The notes: generated by a model from the sequence alone, not told the origin. A DNA stretch of 64,000 nt from Acidobacteriota bacterium (GCA_026707545.1 JAPOWR010000001.1:1827778-1891777); one strand, 5' to 3'; positions 18,357 through 27,777 are shown, counted from the stretch's first letter. Numbers and translations: made by a program.

Positions 18357-19280
18357 TTGACCGCGCCCCTGCTCGTCATCGGTTCGGTCAACTACGACCT
18401 GATCTTCCGGCATCCCCGTCTGCCCCGGCAGGGGGAGACGGTCACCGGTACCGAGCTGTTCGAATCCTGCGGCGGCAAGGGCGCCAATCAGGCGGTGGCG
18501 GCCGTGCGGTGCCGCGGCGCGCTCGATGGCGAGACGCCGACCATCTACTTTGCCGGCGCCGTCGGCAACGACGGAAACGGAGACGCCCAGCGGCGCGTGT
18601 TCGTGGAGGCCGGCCTGGACACCCGCCATCTGCTCGTACTCGACGACATCCACACCGGCCTGTCCGCAGTCTGGGTCGAGGCCGGCACCGGAGACAACCG
18701 GATCATGAACTCTCCTGGAGCGAACTCGCGTGTAACGGCGAGTGCGCTCGCGTCGGTGCCCGTGGAGGAAGCCGGATTGCTGCTGATCCAGAACGAAACG
18801 CCGGCCGACGGGGTGCGAAACGCGATCAAGCGCGCCTCTGACTCCCGCGTGCCGGTGATCTGGAACCCCGCGCCCATCGACGAACACACCGATCCCGGCC
18901 TCGAACCCGAGCAGATCGCCTGGGTGACGCCGAACGAGGTCGAGTGCGCGGTGCTGCTCGGCCGCGCGGGCGAGCGGATCGACGCGGCCGGCGCCGCCGA
19001 TGCGGCTTCGGAGTTGCTCGCTCTCGGCTACGGCGGCGTCGCTCTCACCCTGGGTCCCGCCGGCGTCCTGCTGGCCGAACCCGGATCGGCGCCGACCTCG
19101 GTTCCCGCACCCGACGTCAACGCCGTCGACACGACGGGCGCCGGAGACGCCTTCAACGGCGCCTTCGCCTCCGCACTGCTTGCGTCGGCCGACAGCCGCG
19201 CGGCCGCCGCGTTTGGCGTCCGTTACGCCAGCGACTCGGTGACCCGGCCCGGCACCCAGACCTCCTTCGCACGCTGGTAG
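18357..19280 (+). CDS. PfkB-family carbohydrate kinase (ribokinase-like)
   Basis: 307 residues, probably from TTG 18357, 4 nt after the permease stop. Signature 1 is visible as CGGKGANQAVAA near residue 37, and signature 2 as NAVDTTGAGDAFNGAFA near residue 257 with the catalytic aspartate. PALP-type residues such as WNPAP and TPNEVE match ribokinase more than fructokinase. It would phosphorylate a sugar or nucleoside with ATP in the cytoplasm. There is no ribose isomerase or transporter beside it; the nearest ribose-type importer is at 54293-58245, far away. The substrate is therefore open. Confidence 0.88.
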   Translation: MTAPLLVIGSVNYDLIFRHPRLPRQGETVTGTELFESCGGKGANQAVAAVRCRGALDGETPTIYFAGAVGNDGNGDAQRRVFVEAGLDTRHLLVLDDIHTGLSAVWVEAGTGDNRIMNSPGANSRVTASALASVPVEEAGLLLIQNETPADGVRNAIKRASDSRVPVIWNPAPIDEHTDPGLEPEQIAWVTPNEVECAVLLGRAGERIDAAGAADAASELLALGYGGVALTLGPAGVLLAEPGSAPTSVPAPDVNAVDTTGAGDAFNGAFASALLASADSRAAAAFGVRYASDSVTRPGTQTSFARW

Positions 19281-19289
19281 CGTCGCCGC

Positions 19290-20588
19290 GTGTCCGGCCG
19301 CGACTCCCACTCCAAGCTCGCCCTGTTGGGCGGTACGCCGGTTCGCACCGGTTCCTGGCCGCAGTGGCCGGCGCGCGGACCGGAAGAAGAGCGGGCCGTC
19401 GTCGCCGCGCTGCGTGAGGGCGACTGGGGAGGCTTTCCCCTGCCCAACACCCGCGCTGCGTCCTTCGCCCGAGCCTTCGCCGAACGGCACGACTGCACGG
19501 ACGCGCTCTGCGTCGCGAACGGCACGGTCTCGCTCGAAGTCGCACTGCAGGCGATGAGCGTGGAACCGGGTGCGGAGGTCATCGTGCCGGCCTACACCTT
19601 CGAGGCGACAGCCTCGGCCGCGCTGTTCGCGGGCTGCGTGCCGGTTTTCGCGGACATCGAACCGGAGACCTGGTGCATCGATGTCGAGTCGGCGGCGGCC
19701 CTGGTCACGGAGCGCACCCAGGCGATCGTGCCGGTGCATCTGGCAATGACCATCGCCGACCTCGACGCGATCGGAGAGCTTGCCGGGAAGCACGGACTCG
19801 CCGTACTTGAGGACTGCGCGCACGCCCACGGCGCCCGCTGGCGCGGCCGCGGCGTCGGCTCCTGGGGTGACGCCGGGTCCTTCAGCTTCCAGACCTCGAA
19901 GCTGATGACCGCCGGCGAAGGCGGCATCGTGACGACCTCTGACGACGCTCTTCTCGACCGTCTCCACGCCCTGGTCAACTGCGGCCGCCAACGCCCCGGG
20001 GCTGCGGAGCCGGCCCCCGTCGTCGGCCACAACTACCGGATGACCGATCTGCAAGCGGCGATCCTGGAAGTGCAGCTCGAGCGGCTCGATCGCCAGCATG
20101 AGATCCGCGCCGCCAACGCCCGGCGTCTCCGCGCTGAGATCGAGGGTATCGACGGGCTCGGGAATCTCCGGATCGACGACCGGGTGACGACGCAGGCGAT
20201 CTACCAGTTCGTGTTCCGTTTCGACAGCAACGCCTTTGCGGGCATCGACCGCGACGTCTTCGTCGCTGCCCTCGAAGCCGAAGGCGTGCCGGCCGACGGC
20301 CGGTTCTATGAGTCGCTTCCCGTGAGCGAGCTTCTTCGCCCGGACCCGGCCCGCTACCCGGCGTGGAGCACGGCTCTCGCGGACGCTCCAGCAGCGGAAT
20401 GCCCGCACGCCGAGCGCGCCGCGTACCGGGAGTCCGTCTGGCTTCCCCACCAACTCCTGCTCGGCACGGAGACCGATGTCGACGACATCGTCGAAGCCGT
20501 GCTTAAGGTGCAGCGCGGCGCCACGGGACTGGCTGGGCTCGAGAGCGCTGAAGTCGAGCGCCTGCGACAGGCGCGATCAGCCCGTTAA
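19290..20588 (+). CDS. DegT/DnrJ/EryC1/StrS-family PLP aminotransferase
   Basis: 432 residues, GTG start 9 nt after the kinase stop. The PLP lysine is in SFQTSKLMTAGEGG near residue 205; the cofactor aspartate is in VLEDCAHAHGA, and the N-terminal LALLGGTPVRTGSWPQWP is typical of the AHBA-synthase/scyllo-inosose aminotransferase branch. Family members transfer an amino group from glutamate or glutamine to a keto-sugar or cyclitol. The inosose-aminotransferase likeness is notable because a myo-inositol oxygenase lies at 61656-62504, but the two are 41 kb apart. Its TAA stop overlaps the stop of the converging DUF1552 gene. Confidence 0.88.
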   Translation: MSGRDSHSKLALLGGTPVRTGSWPQWPARGPEEERAVVAALREGDWGGFPLPNTRAASFARAFAERHDCTDALCVANGTVSLEVALQAMSVEPGAEVIVPAYTFEATASAALFAGCVPVFADIEPETWCIDVESAAALVTERTQAIVPVHLAMTIADLDAIGELAGKHGLAVLEDCAHAHGARWRGRGVGSWGDAGSFSFQTSKLMTAGEGGIVTTSDDALLDRLHALVNCGRQRPGAAEPAPVVGHNYRMTDLQAAILEVQLERLDRQHEIRAANARRLRAEIEGIDGLGNLRIDDRVTTQAIYQFVFRFDSNAFAGIDRDVFVAALEAEGVPADGRFYESLPVSELLRPDPARYPAWSTALADAPAAECPHAERAAYRESVWLPHQLLLGTETDVDDIVEAVLKVQRGATGLAGLESAEVERLRQARSAR

Positions 20589-21853
20589 GCCCAGGTCAGG
20601 GTGCTTGTGCTCTGCCCGAAGGAGTCCGTCTCCACGCCCATCGACTGGAGCAGCGTCACGTACAGATTGCAAAGCGGCGCGTTGTGATTGCCCTCGTGCA
20701 CGATGTGCTGGCCGTGGCTGAAGCCACCGCCCGCGACCAGGATCGGCAGGTCCTTCGGCTCGTGGGAGTTTGCATTGCCCAGGTTGCTGCCGAACAGTAC
20801 CGCCGTGTTGTCGAGTAGCGAACCGTTGCCGTCGCCGCGCTCGCCGAGATCGACCAGCAGGTCGTCGAAGCTCTCGACGATCTCCGTCTCGATCTTCTTG
20901 AGCTGGGTGATCTTGGCCGGATCCTGGCCGTGGTGCGACAGGCTGTGCTGGTCGAAGTTCACGCCCGGGACATCGATCACGACGCCGTGATCCTGGATCA
21001 TCAGGCTGATGACGCGAGATGAGTCGGTTTCCAGGATCAGCGGGATCATCCGGAACATCAGTTTGATCCGACCGATCAGGTCGGAGCGCGACGGGATGTC
21101 GACGGGCGGTTCCGCGTCGACAACCGGCTTCGGCTTCTGCTGCCAGGCCTTGACCTCGGCGAGATCGAGTTCGGCCGTACGCACGGCGTTGTAGTAGGCG
21201 TCCAGCTTCAACTGGTCCGCCATGCTCACCCGGCGGCGGAGCGATGCCGTCTGTGACTTGAGCCGGTCCAGGATGCTGCCCCCGTCGTTCAGGCTCTGCT
21301 TCTCGCGCTCGACCTCCTCGGGCGTCCCCTGGAGGAACAACTGGCGGAAGAGGTTCGCCGGGCTCGTCTCGGCCGGCACCATCGCGCCGCTGCTGGTGTA
21401 GGACTGGCTCTGCGGCGACGCCGTGCCCAATACCACGGACGGGAACCTGGTCGTGTACCCGAGATGGTTCGCCGCCACCTGGTCCATCGAGATCGTATTC
21501 CGGAAACCGTCGAGCCCGGGGCGCCGGGCGGCCGTCAGGAAGGTGATCTCCGAGTTGTGCGGCTGCCGGCCCGTCTGCTCCTCGTGCGAGAACCCCGTGA
21601 ACAGGGTGAAGTTCTGCCGGTGCTTCTCGAGAAGGGAGAGGTACTCCGTGGTCTCCCAGGCCGCACCGGCTGCCTTCGGAAACCAGGCCTCCTTGTAGAG
21701 GCCGAGCGTGTTGCAGATGTTGACCATCCGCCTCGGCCCGGCGGCTGCTGCATGGGCCAGCTTCGGGGTCATCGACTCAAGCATGGGCAACGCCAGAGCA
21801 ACGCCGGAAGCGCGCAGGAAGGTTCGGCGGTCCACGGGCTGTCTCAGGTTCAT
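20585..21853 (-). CDS. DUF1552 domain protein, Tat-exported
   Basis: 422 residues. The N-terminus carries a twin-arginine signal, VDRRTFLRASGVALALPMLE. The body matches DUF1552 (FNMVN-like MVNICNTLG, FTGFSHEEQ, SQSYTSSG and the closing LLVAGGGFSHGQH). The fold is related to the sulfatase/DUF1501 group but no catalytic residue is established. It starts 2 nt after the DUF1592 cytochrome gene, and the two are almost always paired in Planctomycetota, Verrucomicrobiota and Acidobacteriota. They are thought to act together outside the cytoplasm in an unknown oxidation or polysaccharide-related step. Confidence 0.88.
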   Translation of the reverse strand: MNLRQPVDRRTFLRASGVALALPMLESMTPKLAHAAAAGPRRMVNICNTLGLYKEAWFPKAAGAAWETTEYLSLLEKHRQNFTLFTGFSHEEQTGRQPHNSEITFLTAARRPGLDGFRNTISMDQVAANHLGYTTRFPSVVLGTASPQSQSYTSSGAMVPAETSPANLFRQLFLQGTPEEVEREKQSLNDGGSILDRLKSQTASLRRRVSMADQLKLDAYYNAVRTAELDLAEVKAWQQKPKPVVDAEPPVDIPSRSDLIGRIKLMFRMIPLILETDSSRVISLMIQDHGVVIDVPGVNFDQHSLSHHGQDPAKITQLKKIETEIVESFDDLLVDLGERGDGNGSLLDNTAVLFGSNLGNANSHEPKDLPILVAGGGFSHGQHIVHEGNHNAPLCNLYVTLLQSMGVETDSFGQSTSTLTWA

Positions 21854-21855
21854 CG

Positions 21856-24306
21856 CTACCTCGTCCTGAAGAGGCCGCTGTTCGCGACTTCGTGAATCAT
21901 CGTCCGGAAAGGGAACCCGTCGTCACTCAGCTTCGCCACGACGTCCTCGACGCCCTCCCGGTCCGCGAACTCAATCTCGGCGCCGGTCGAGTAGACGAGG
22001 AGTTGGGACACCATGTGGCGGGCCACCTGCTCCACGTCCCTCTTGAGCAACCTCTTGTACTCCTCGATCCCGGCGAAGGGCTCGCCGTCGGCCGTGATGC
22101 CGGTGGCGTCGACCGGGGGCCCCTGCTTGTACGGCATCGGATAGGTGTAGCCCTCCGGAGTCGTTCCTTCACCGCCCGCCGCGCGGTAGTGCGTGCGGAG
22201 GCCGCCGATCACATCGAAAGACTCGAGGGCGAAGCCCGGCGGGTCGATCACCCGGTGGCAACTGTTGCAGACGGGCTCGTTGCGGTGCTTCGCCAACTGC
22301 TCACGGACCGTGGTGGCGCCACGCGTGTCCGGCTCGAGGGCCTCGACGCTCTCGGGCGGCGGCGGCGCCGGTTGGCCGAGCAGGTTCGCCAGCACGAAGT
22401 TGCCGCGGGGTATCGGCGAGGTGATCGTGCCGTTGGCCGTGATCTTGTGGATGCTCGCCTGGGTAATCAGCCCGCCGCGGACGCTGTCCGGCGGCAGCGT
22501 GACCTTGCGCATGAACTGTCCCTCGATTCCCGGAATACCGTAGTGCTCGGCCAACCGCCTGTTGACGAACGTGAAGTCGGCGTCGATCAGGCTGCCAACG
22601 CTGTGGTCCCCGGCGATCAGTTCGGCCAGGAACATCCGCGTCTCCTGGGCCATCGCCTGCCCCAGTCGGTCGTCGTACTCGGGATAGAGGCCGGAGTCCG
22701 GGTTCGTCGCCTTCATCTCGTAGAGCCGGAAGGCCTGGCCCGCGAAGTCCTTGACGAACCGCTCCGACCTGGGATCGTCGAGCAACCGCTCGACCTGAGC
22801 CGTGAAGACCTCCGGGTCGGACAAGCTGCCGTCGTCCGCACTGGCAAGCAGCGCATCGTCCGGCAGGCTGCGCCACAGGAAGTAGGAAAGCCGGGACGCC
22901 AGCGCGTGATCGTCCAGTCGACCCGGATCGCCGGTCTGAAACAGGAAGGGCGGCGCGCTGAGGATGGCGCGGAGCGGTATACGCACCGCTTCGGTGAACG
23001 GCCTGCCGTCCTCCAGAAGCGGCTGAGCCAGACTCGCGTAGGCCTCGAGCTCATCCTCCGCGAGCGGGCGCCGGAAAGCCCGCGGCCCGAACGCCGCGAC
23101 GATGTCGACCACGTGCTCGTACGGCGTCTTCGTGAGGACGACGTCGCCCGCGTCGTCGAAGTCCAGACCGACCAGGAGCTTCCGGGCGCTCGGCGGCGGC
23201 CAGTCTTCGAACAGCGGACCCTCGATCGTCAGCGACCGGAGCGCGATCCCCTCGCCCTTGTAGTTCTCGACGTTCCTGTCCGGGGGGTAGTAGTCGAAGT
23301 ACTCGCCAGGCGGAGGGTCCGCCTCGGCGATCGACGGGGCGAGGAGGTCGCCCGGCCGGAGGAAGGTCTCGAACTGCACCGTCCGCGGTTGTGTACCGAC
23401 CAGATCGTAGGAAGCGATCAGTTCGTCGAGCGACGCGGCGGCGCCACCATGCTTCGACCCCCGGTAGACGGTCAGCGTCAGCGGACCTTGAGGCTGATAT
23501 GCCCAGCCCTCGATCGTGGCGCGATAGCGCCCGGCGTAGGGCACGTGGTAGTCCTCGGTCTCACTGTGCATGAGATACGTCGAGCCGCCGTCGACGAACA
23601 TGACCGCGGCGTCGTCCAGCATCTTGGTGATCCCGCCGCCCAGGATCTCCGCCTTGCTCATGAACGTGAGGTACTGCGAATCGCCGTAGGCGATCTCACG
23701 CCGGCCCGTAGACGGCCGCGGCCCGATCTTGATCGCCTCGTCGAGCGCCCGGTCCGCCACCTCGAGATAGCTGCGGACATGCAGGGGCGACATGCTCTGG
23801 TTCGCCGCCACGGTGTCGAAACCGCCGGAGTCGGCCTCGGCCGGCAGCGACTGACTCAGCTCCATCGCCACCGCCTCGTCGATGGCGAGCAGATCCTGGA
23901 TCGTGTAGGCGTACTCGAGCCGGGTCAGGCGCCGCAACGGCACGCGCTGGCCTCCGCGGGCGGCCAGATTGGCCTCGACGAGGGCTCCCTTGAGCGACGC
24001 CAGCGCCGCGTTGATCAGTTCGGCTTCGGGCTTCGGTGCCTCAGGTGGCGGCATCTCGCCGTTCTTCAGCCGGTCGTGAATGCGCTGCCAGGTGCGGAAC
24101 GTCTTCGCGTTCGTCAAGTCATGACTCAGACGGGTGATGCTGAGCGGCGTTGCGGTGCGGTTGCCGTGGCACCGAATGCACGACCGGTCCACGAGGGGCG
24201 CCACGCCCTCGAAGAACCCGGCGGCCTCCGACGTCTCCTGCGCTGCGCCGGCCGGTACGAGCAACGCTAACGGCAACGCCGCGACCGCGATGCGATTCTG
24301 CTTCAT
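21856..24306 (-). CDS. DUF1592 (DUF1587/1595/1592/1588/1585) planctomycete-type cytochrome c protein
   Basis: 816 residues from ATG 24306, with a GA-rich ribosome site (GAAGGGG) just upstream and a signal peptide ending near GAAQE. A first heme-binding motif, SCIRCHG, is near residue 50 in the planctomycete cytochrome c domain. The following domains occur in the usual order: DUF1587 (RRLTRLEYAYTIQDLLAID), DUF1595, DUF1592 (LASRLSYFLWRSLPDD), DUF1588 with a second CxxCH (CNSCHRVIDPPGFALESFD) and DUF1585 (MVSQLLVYSTGA). It is a periplasmic electron carrier of unknown substrate, co-transcribed with DUF1552. The length is at the upper end of the family. Confidence 0.9.
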   Translation of the reverse strand: MKQNRIAVAALPLALLVPAGAAQETSEAAGFFEGVAPLVDRSCIRCHGNRTATPLSITRLSHDLTNAKTFRTWQRIHDRLKNGEMPPPEAPKPEAELINAALASLKGALVEANLAARGGQRVPLRRLTRLEYAYTIQDLLAIDEAVAMELSQSLPAEADSGGFDTVAANQSMSPLHVRSYLEVADRALDEAIKIGPRPSTGRREIAYGDSQYLTFMSKAEILGGGITKMLDDAAVMFVDGGSTYLMHSETEDYHVPYAGRYRATIEGWAYQPQGPLTLTVYRGSKHGGAAASLDELIASYDLVGTQPRTVQFETFLRPGDLLAPSIAEADPPPGEYFDYYPPDRNVENYKGEGIALRSLTIEGPLFEDWPPPSARKLLVGLDFDDAGDVVLTKTPYEHVVDIVAAFGPRAFRRPLAEDELEAYASLAQPLLEDGRPFTEAVRIPLRAILSAPPFLFQTGDPGRLDDHALASRLSYFLWRSLPDDALLASADDGSLSDPEVFTAQVERLLDDPRSERFVKDFAGQAFRLYEMKATNPDSGLYPEYDDRLGQAMAQETRMFLAELIAGDHSVGSLIDADFTFVNRRLAEHYGIPGIEGQFMRKVTLPPDSVRGGLITQASIHKITANGTITSPIPRGNFVLANLLGQPAPPPPESVEALEPDTRGATTVREQLAKHRNEPVCNSCHRVIDPPGFALESFDVIGGLRTHYRAAGGEGTTPEGYTYPMPYKQGPPVDATGITADGEPFAGIEEYKRLLKRDVEQVARHMVSQLLVYSTGAEIEFADREGVEDVVAKLSDDGFPFRTMIHEVANSGLFRTR

Positions 24307-24391
24307 CCCTCTACCCCTTCGGACGCCGCTCACCGGGCTGGCTGAGAATTCGCCTCTGGAACTTGTAACACCCTACCAAACTGGGGCCGCC

Positions 24392-25801
24392 TCAGCCGTT
24401 GCCCTGAAGCGGCAGAACTGCTCCGACATGGTCCCCAATCCACTTGGCGTCGAACCACTCCAGCGGGTTGACCGGCAAACCGCCGAGCAGCACGGAGAAG
24501 TGGAGATGGTCGCCGCCGGCCATCCCCGTCTGGCCGCTCAGGCCCAGCCGCTCGCCCGCCGCTACCTCCTGCCCCACGACGACATCCATCCGCGACAGGT
24601 GCGAGTAGAGGGTCTGCAGGCCGTAGCCGTGGTCGAGGATCACGCTGTTGCCGTAGATGCCGAAGTACTCGGCGAACACGACGACTCCGGAGTTCGCGGC
24701 CGGCACGTCGTCCTGAACGCGCGACGCCAGATCGAAGCCCAGGTGATCCTGCGTGTCGACGACCCGTCCGTCGTAGAGGTACTGCCTGCGGGCGGCGAAG
24801 TGATCCATGACCTGAGTGTTGCGCATCTGCCGGAACGGCCCGCTCCAGAGCTGCCGGGACGCCGAACCGGAGGCCAGCTCGACCAGACGTTCGGCGTTCA
24901 TGCGGCGAAGGTCGCCGTTCAGCATCAGGTAGTTGTCGAGCAGATTCCCCCGATCCGCCAACTCCGGTGTCTGGGCCATGATCGCCGGGACGACCCGGCT
25001 CATGAAGGTGTCGGTCAGCCGGATCGTCGACGACTTGAGCGGCAACGGCTCGATTTCGCTCAGAAAGGACACCCTCGCCTCGTTGCCGAGTTCGTCCCGA
25101 GCCACCAGACGGAAGGACGACGGGTCGGCGCCGTCGTACGGTACGCCGAACAGAGCGAAGCGTTCGCCGACGACGCCTCCGGGAACCAGGTAGCCGGGGA
25201 AACGGTAGCCGCGGATCTCGACTCCGCTCTCCGTGGCGCCCGCACCCACCCTGTAACGCACCACGCCGCTGCCAGATTGCGTCGGCGTCGCCACGACACC
25301 AACCGAGTCGAGTGCGGGCGGACGCAAACGGACCGGCAGGGACAGCTCCGCCACCGTGGGCGGCGGGCGCCGCAGCCACGTGCCCGGTCTCTCGACGCTG
25401 ACCCGCACCGTGGCCTCGCCCTCTACCAGACTGGGCACCGAGTCGCTGCCGACTTCGACCTCGAAGACCGCCTCCCTGACCGGGTCGCCGCCGAACGACA
25501 AGGCCCTTGGGGGACGATGCGGTCTCTCCTCGAGCAGCAGCGACTCCGCGCCCTGGATCAACTCCACACGGATCGAGCCGATGCCGCGGCCGCCCGTCCG
25601 CGCCGCCGTCGTCAACACGGTGCGCGGACCGATGCCGGGGAGGTCCGAGTCGATCGTTACATCCGGTTCCGGACCGACCCGGAACCACAGTACGGCCCCG
25701 ACGGCGAGCAGAAGGGCTGCGACCGCGATCAGAGCCGCCCGGGGCAGCCGGCGGCCGCGACCCGAGCCCAGCCCTACGGCCTTTCTCTCGCGAAACGGCA
25801 A
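24392..25801 (-). CDS. M23-family (LytM) metallopeptidase, membrane-anchored
   Basis: 469 residues. A membrane anchor is at about residues 22-42 (AALIAVAALLLAVGAVLWF), followed by a beta-rich region of about 290 residues. The C-terminal 130 residues are the LytM peptidase: the zinc ligands H and D of HLGFDLA, H of LYSHLS and the HLHFSVL motif. The enzyme cuts or regulates cuts in peptidoglycan cross-links from the periplasm. The domain order (anchor, beta-sandwich, LytM) resembles M23 proteins of deltaproteobacteria and Acidobacteriota. It is the last gene before a 85-nt gap and the DUF1592 gene on the same strand. Confidence 0.88.
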   Translation of the reverse strand: MPFRERKAVGLGSGRGRRLPRAALIAVAALLLAVGAVLWFRVGPEPDVTIDSDLPGIGPRTVLTTAARTGGRGIGSIRVELIQGAESLLLEERPHRPPRALSFGGDPVREAVFEVEVGSDSVPSLVEGEATVRVSVERPGTWLRRPPPTVAELSLPVRLRPPALDSVGVVATPTQSGSGVVRYRVGAGATESGVEIRGYRFPGYLVPGGVVGERFALFGVPYDGADPSSFRLVARDELGNEARVSFLSEIEPLPLKSSTIRLTDTFMSRVVPAIMAQTPELADRGNLLDNYLMLNGDLRRMNAERLVELASGSASRQLWSGPFRQMRNTQVMDHFAARRQYLYDGRVVDTQDHLGFDLASRVQDDVPAANSGVVVFAEYFGIYGNSVILDHGYGLQTLYSHLSRMDVVVGQEVAAGERLGLSGQTGMAGGDHLHFSVLLGGLPVNPLEWFDAKWIGDHVGAVLPLQGNG

Positions 25802-25817
25802 CGTCTGCTGCTACTCG

Positions 25818-26219
25818 TCAGCCGACCTGCAGCAGTTCGACCCAGTTGCCGTCCGGATCCTCGATCATCGAGATCTTGATGCCCGGTCGAATCTCGCGCG
25901 GCGAGACGACGACCTTGCGGCCAGCCTCCTCCGCCCGTGTCGTGGCCTCGTCCAGGTTCGAGACCGACAACGTCCAGTACCGGTAGCCGGTGGCTCCTCC
26001 GATGCCTCCCGGCGGCGCCGCTGCCTCCGGCTGTCTCGACAGCGAAACGAGCTTGATCAGACTCGTGCCGCAGAGCAGGCGGTGCATCGTGCCGCCCGGC
26101 ATCGGCATCTCTCCCTGGTCTTCCAGCCCCAGGATGTCACGGTAGAAGTGAAGCGCCGCTTCCGCGTCGCGCACCACGATGCCCAGATCGATCGAGTCCT
26201 TCGTCAGCTGTACGCCCAA
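25818..26219 (-). CDS. VOC-superfamily (glyoxalase/dioxygenase fold) protein
   Basis: 133 residues with two paired beta-alpha-beta-beta-beta units: DLGIVVRDAEAALHFYRDILGL at the start and YRYWTLSVSNLDEATTRAEE in the middle, ending in DPDGNWVELLQV with the conserved glutamate. The first metal-ligand position, usually histidine, is aspartate/leucine here, so the metal centre may be altered. Substrate unknown. It stops 16 nt before the M23 gene and probably shares its transcript. Confidence 0.82.
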   Translation of the reverse strand: MGVQLTKDSIDLGIVVRDAEAALHFYRDILGLEDQGEMPMPGGTMHRLLCGTSLIKLVSLSRQPEAAAPPGGIGGATGYRYWTLSVSNLDEATTRAEEAGRKVVVSPREIRPGIKISMIEDPDGNWVELLQVG

Positions 26220-26285
26220 ACCACCTTCCTCCTCGTCGTCGTGGCGGCGGATGTTATCCGGCCAGGACGTGCGGGGAAGGAGGCG

Positions 26286-26906
26286 TCAGGGATCGAATCG
26301 CCGCCCCTCGTTCTCCTTCTGCCGGAAAGCCACCGCACGAAACAGCAGGAACAGGCCGATCGCCATGACCACGACGGGCCAGAAGTCGAGAATCTGATCC
26401 GCCCACTCCCACTCCGGAAAGCCGGCGATGACGAGCACCGCGCCGGGAATCAGCGGCCACCAACGGTGCACCCGTTCGTAGAGCAGGGAGACGACGTAGA
26501 TCAGGAGGAACCCGACCCCGAGGCCGAAGAGGGCGCTTTCACCGTCGACGAACGAACGCGAGTACAGATCGTCGTAGGCCAGGCCGGAACCGAGTCCGAT
26601 CAGGATCCCGCCCGGGATCAGCAGTCCGAACGCCTTCCTGTAGAAGTAGCCCGCCGCGAAGACCCCGCCTACCAGGATCAGAAACAGATGATCGGGCGAA
26701 CCGCCCGTTCGTTCGAGCACCAGCAACGCGGCGCCCAGGGCGATCAGGGCCACGCCCGCGGCCACCTGACCCACCAGCGTCGGTCCGGAGTCCTCCTCCG
26801 GTGCGGACGGCGGCTCGGGTGGTCCAGCGGATGTCGATGCCGTCGATTCGGCCTCGGAGCCCGCGGACGGAGCGGCGGTGTCGTCGTTGATCTCTTCAGG
26901 TGCCAT
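26286..26906 (-). CDS. Multi-pass membrane protein with disordered acidic N-terminus (LiaI/LiaF-TM-like)
   Basis: 206 residues from ATG 26906, which has the strong ribosome site AGGGGGGA; the longer frame upstream lacks one. Residues 1-45 are Ala/Pro/Ser/Glu rich and probably disordered. About six hydrophobic helices follow (for example VAAGVALIALGAALLVLE, GLLIPGGILIGLGSGLAY, FWPVVVMAIGLFLLF). The repeated glycine-rich helix pairs with a WP turn are typical of the LiaI-LiaF-like transmembrane region, which can sense envelope stress. No enzymatic motif. First gene of the minus-strand cluster. Confidence 0.7.
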   Translation of the reverse strand: MAPEEINDDTAAPSAGSEAESTASTSAGPPEPPSAPEEDSGPTLVGQVAAGVALIALGAALLVLERTGGSPDHLFLILVGGVFAAGYFYRKAFGLLIPGGILIGLGSGLAYDDLYSRSFVDGESALFGLGVGFLLIYVVSLLYERVHRWWPLIPGAVLVIAGFPEWEWADQILDFWPVVVMAIGLFLLFRAVAFRQKENEGRRFDP

Positions 26907-27029
26907 TTCGTCCCCCCTAGTAGCCACAACAAGGTGAGCCGCAACAAGAGCGCTCCAAACACTCTACGCGGCTCGCAACCGCCAGGTTCCATCGACTTCA
27001 CTTCAGCGGCGCCTACCGGCCGTGACTGG

Positions 27030-27035
27030 TACGCT
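27030..27035 (+). promoter_or_regulatory. Possible -10 element of a leaderless promoter
   Basis: TACGCT ends 6 nt before the ATG at 27042, a spacing that would start the transcript at or near the start codon. No -35 box and no ribosome site are visible. Suggestive only. Confidence 0.25.
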
Positions 27036-27041
27036 TGCTAC

Positions 27042-27773
27042 ATGCCTGTGTTCGAACGGGGCGACGTCCGAATCCAGTGGTGGGAAGCCGGTTCCGGCTA
27101 CCCCGTCCTTCTGTTCGCGCCCGGCGGCATGCGGTCCGCCGCCGACATCTGGGGAACGAGCCCGTTCGATCCGCGCGACGCGCTCTCGGAGTCGTTTCGG
27201 GTCATCTCGATGGACCAGCGCAACGCTGGCGGATCGACGGCTCCGGTGACCGTGGCGGATGGCTGGCACTCGTACGCGGACGATCACCTGGCGCTGCTCG
27301 ATCACCTCGGCATCGAGCACTGCCACGTGATGGGGGGCTGTATCGGCTCCTCGTACTGCCTGGGCGTACTCCGGGCCGACGCCTCCCGGGTCAGCGCCGC
27401 GGTGCTTCAGAATCCGATCGGCCACCACGAGAACCAGGATCTGTTCTACGCCATGTTCGACACCTGGGCCGAAGCGCTCCTCGAGCAGCGCGACGACGTG
27501 AACGCGGCGGACCTTCCCCCGTTCCGGGAGCGCATGTACGGCGGGGACTTCACGTTCAACGTCGACCGCGACTTCGTCGCCGGCATCCAAACGCCGCTTC
27601 TGATCCTCGCCGGAGACGACGCGTACCATCCCCGGCCGATCGCCGAGGAGATCGCCACGCTGGCGCCGAGAAGCGAGTTGATCCTCGAGTGGAAGAGCGA
27701 AGAGGCGGCGGCGGCGGCAGCCGCGAGCGTCAGGGACTTCCTCCAACGACACACGCCCCAGAAGACCGGGTGA
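27042..27773 (+). CDS. Alpha/beta hydrolase-fold protein with Cys in the nucleophile position
   Basis: 243 residues. The fold is clear: PVLLFAPGGMRSAADIW at the oxyanion strand, ISMDQRNAGGS, and the elbow MGGCIGSS, in which C100 replaces the usual serine (G98-x-C100-x-G102). The acid position D of LILAGDDAYHP is present, but no histidine aligns at the usual C-terminal site; the region is instead an alanine run (EEAAAAAAASV). The protein may be a cysteine hydrolase like dienelactone hydrolase or may have lost hydrolysis. ATG 27042 lacks a ribosome site. It is 4 nt ahead of the VWA gene. Confidence 0.8.
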   Translation: MPVFERGDVRIQWWEAGSGYPVLLFAPGGMRSAADIWGTSPFDPRDALSESFRVISMDQRNAGGSTAPVTVADGWHSYADDHLALLDHLGIEHCHVMGGCIGSSYCLGVLRADASRVSAAVLQNPIGHHENQDLFYAMFDTWAEALLEQRDDVNAADLPPFRERMYGGDFTFNVDRDFVAGIQTPLLILAGDDAYHPRPIAEEIATLAPRSELILEWKSEEAAAAAAASVRDFLQRHTPQKTG

Positions 27774-27777
27774 CGTC

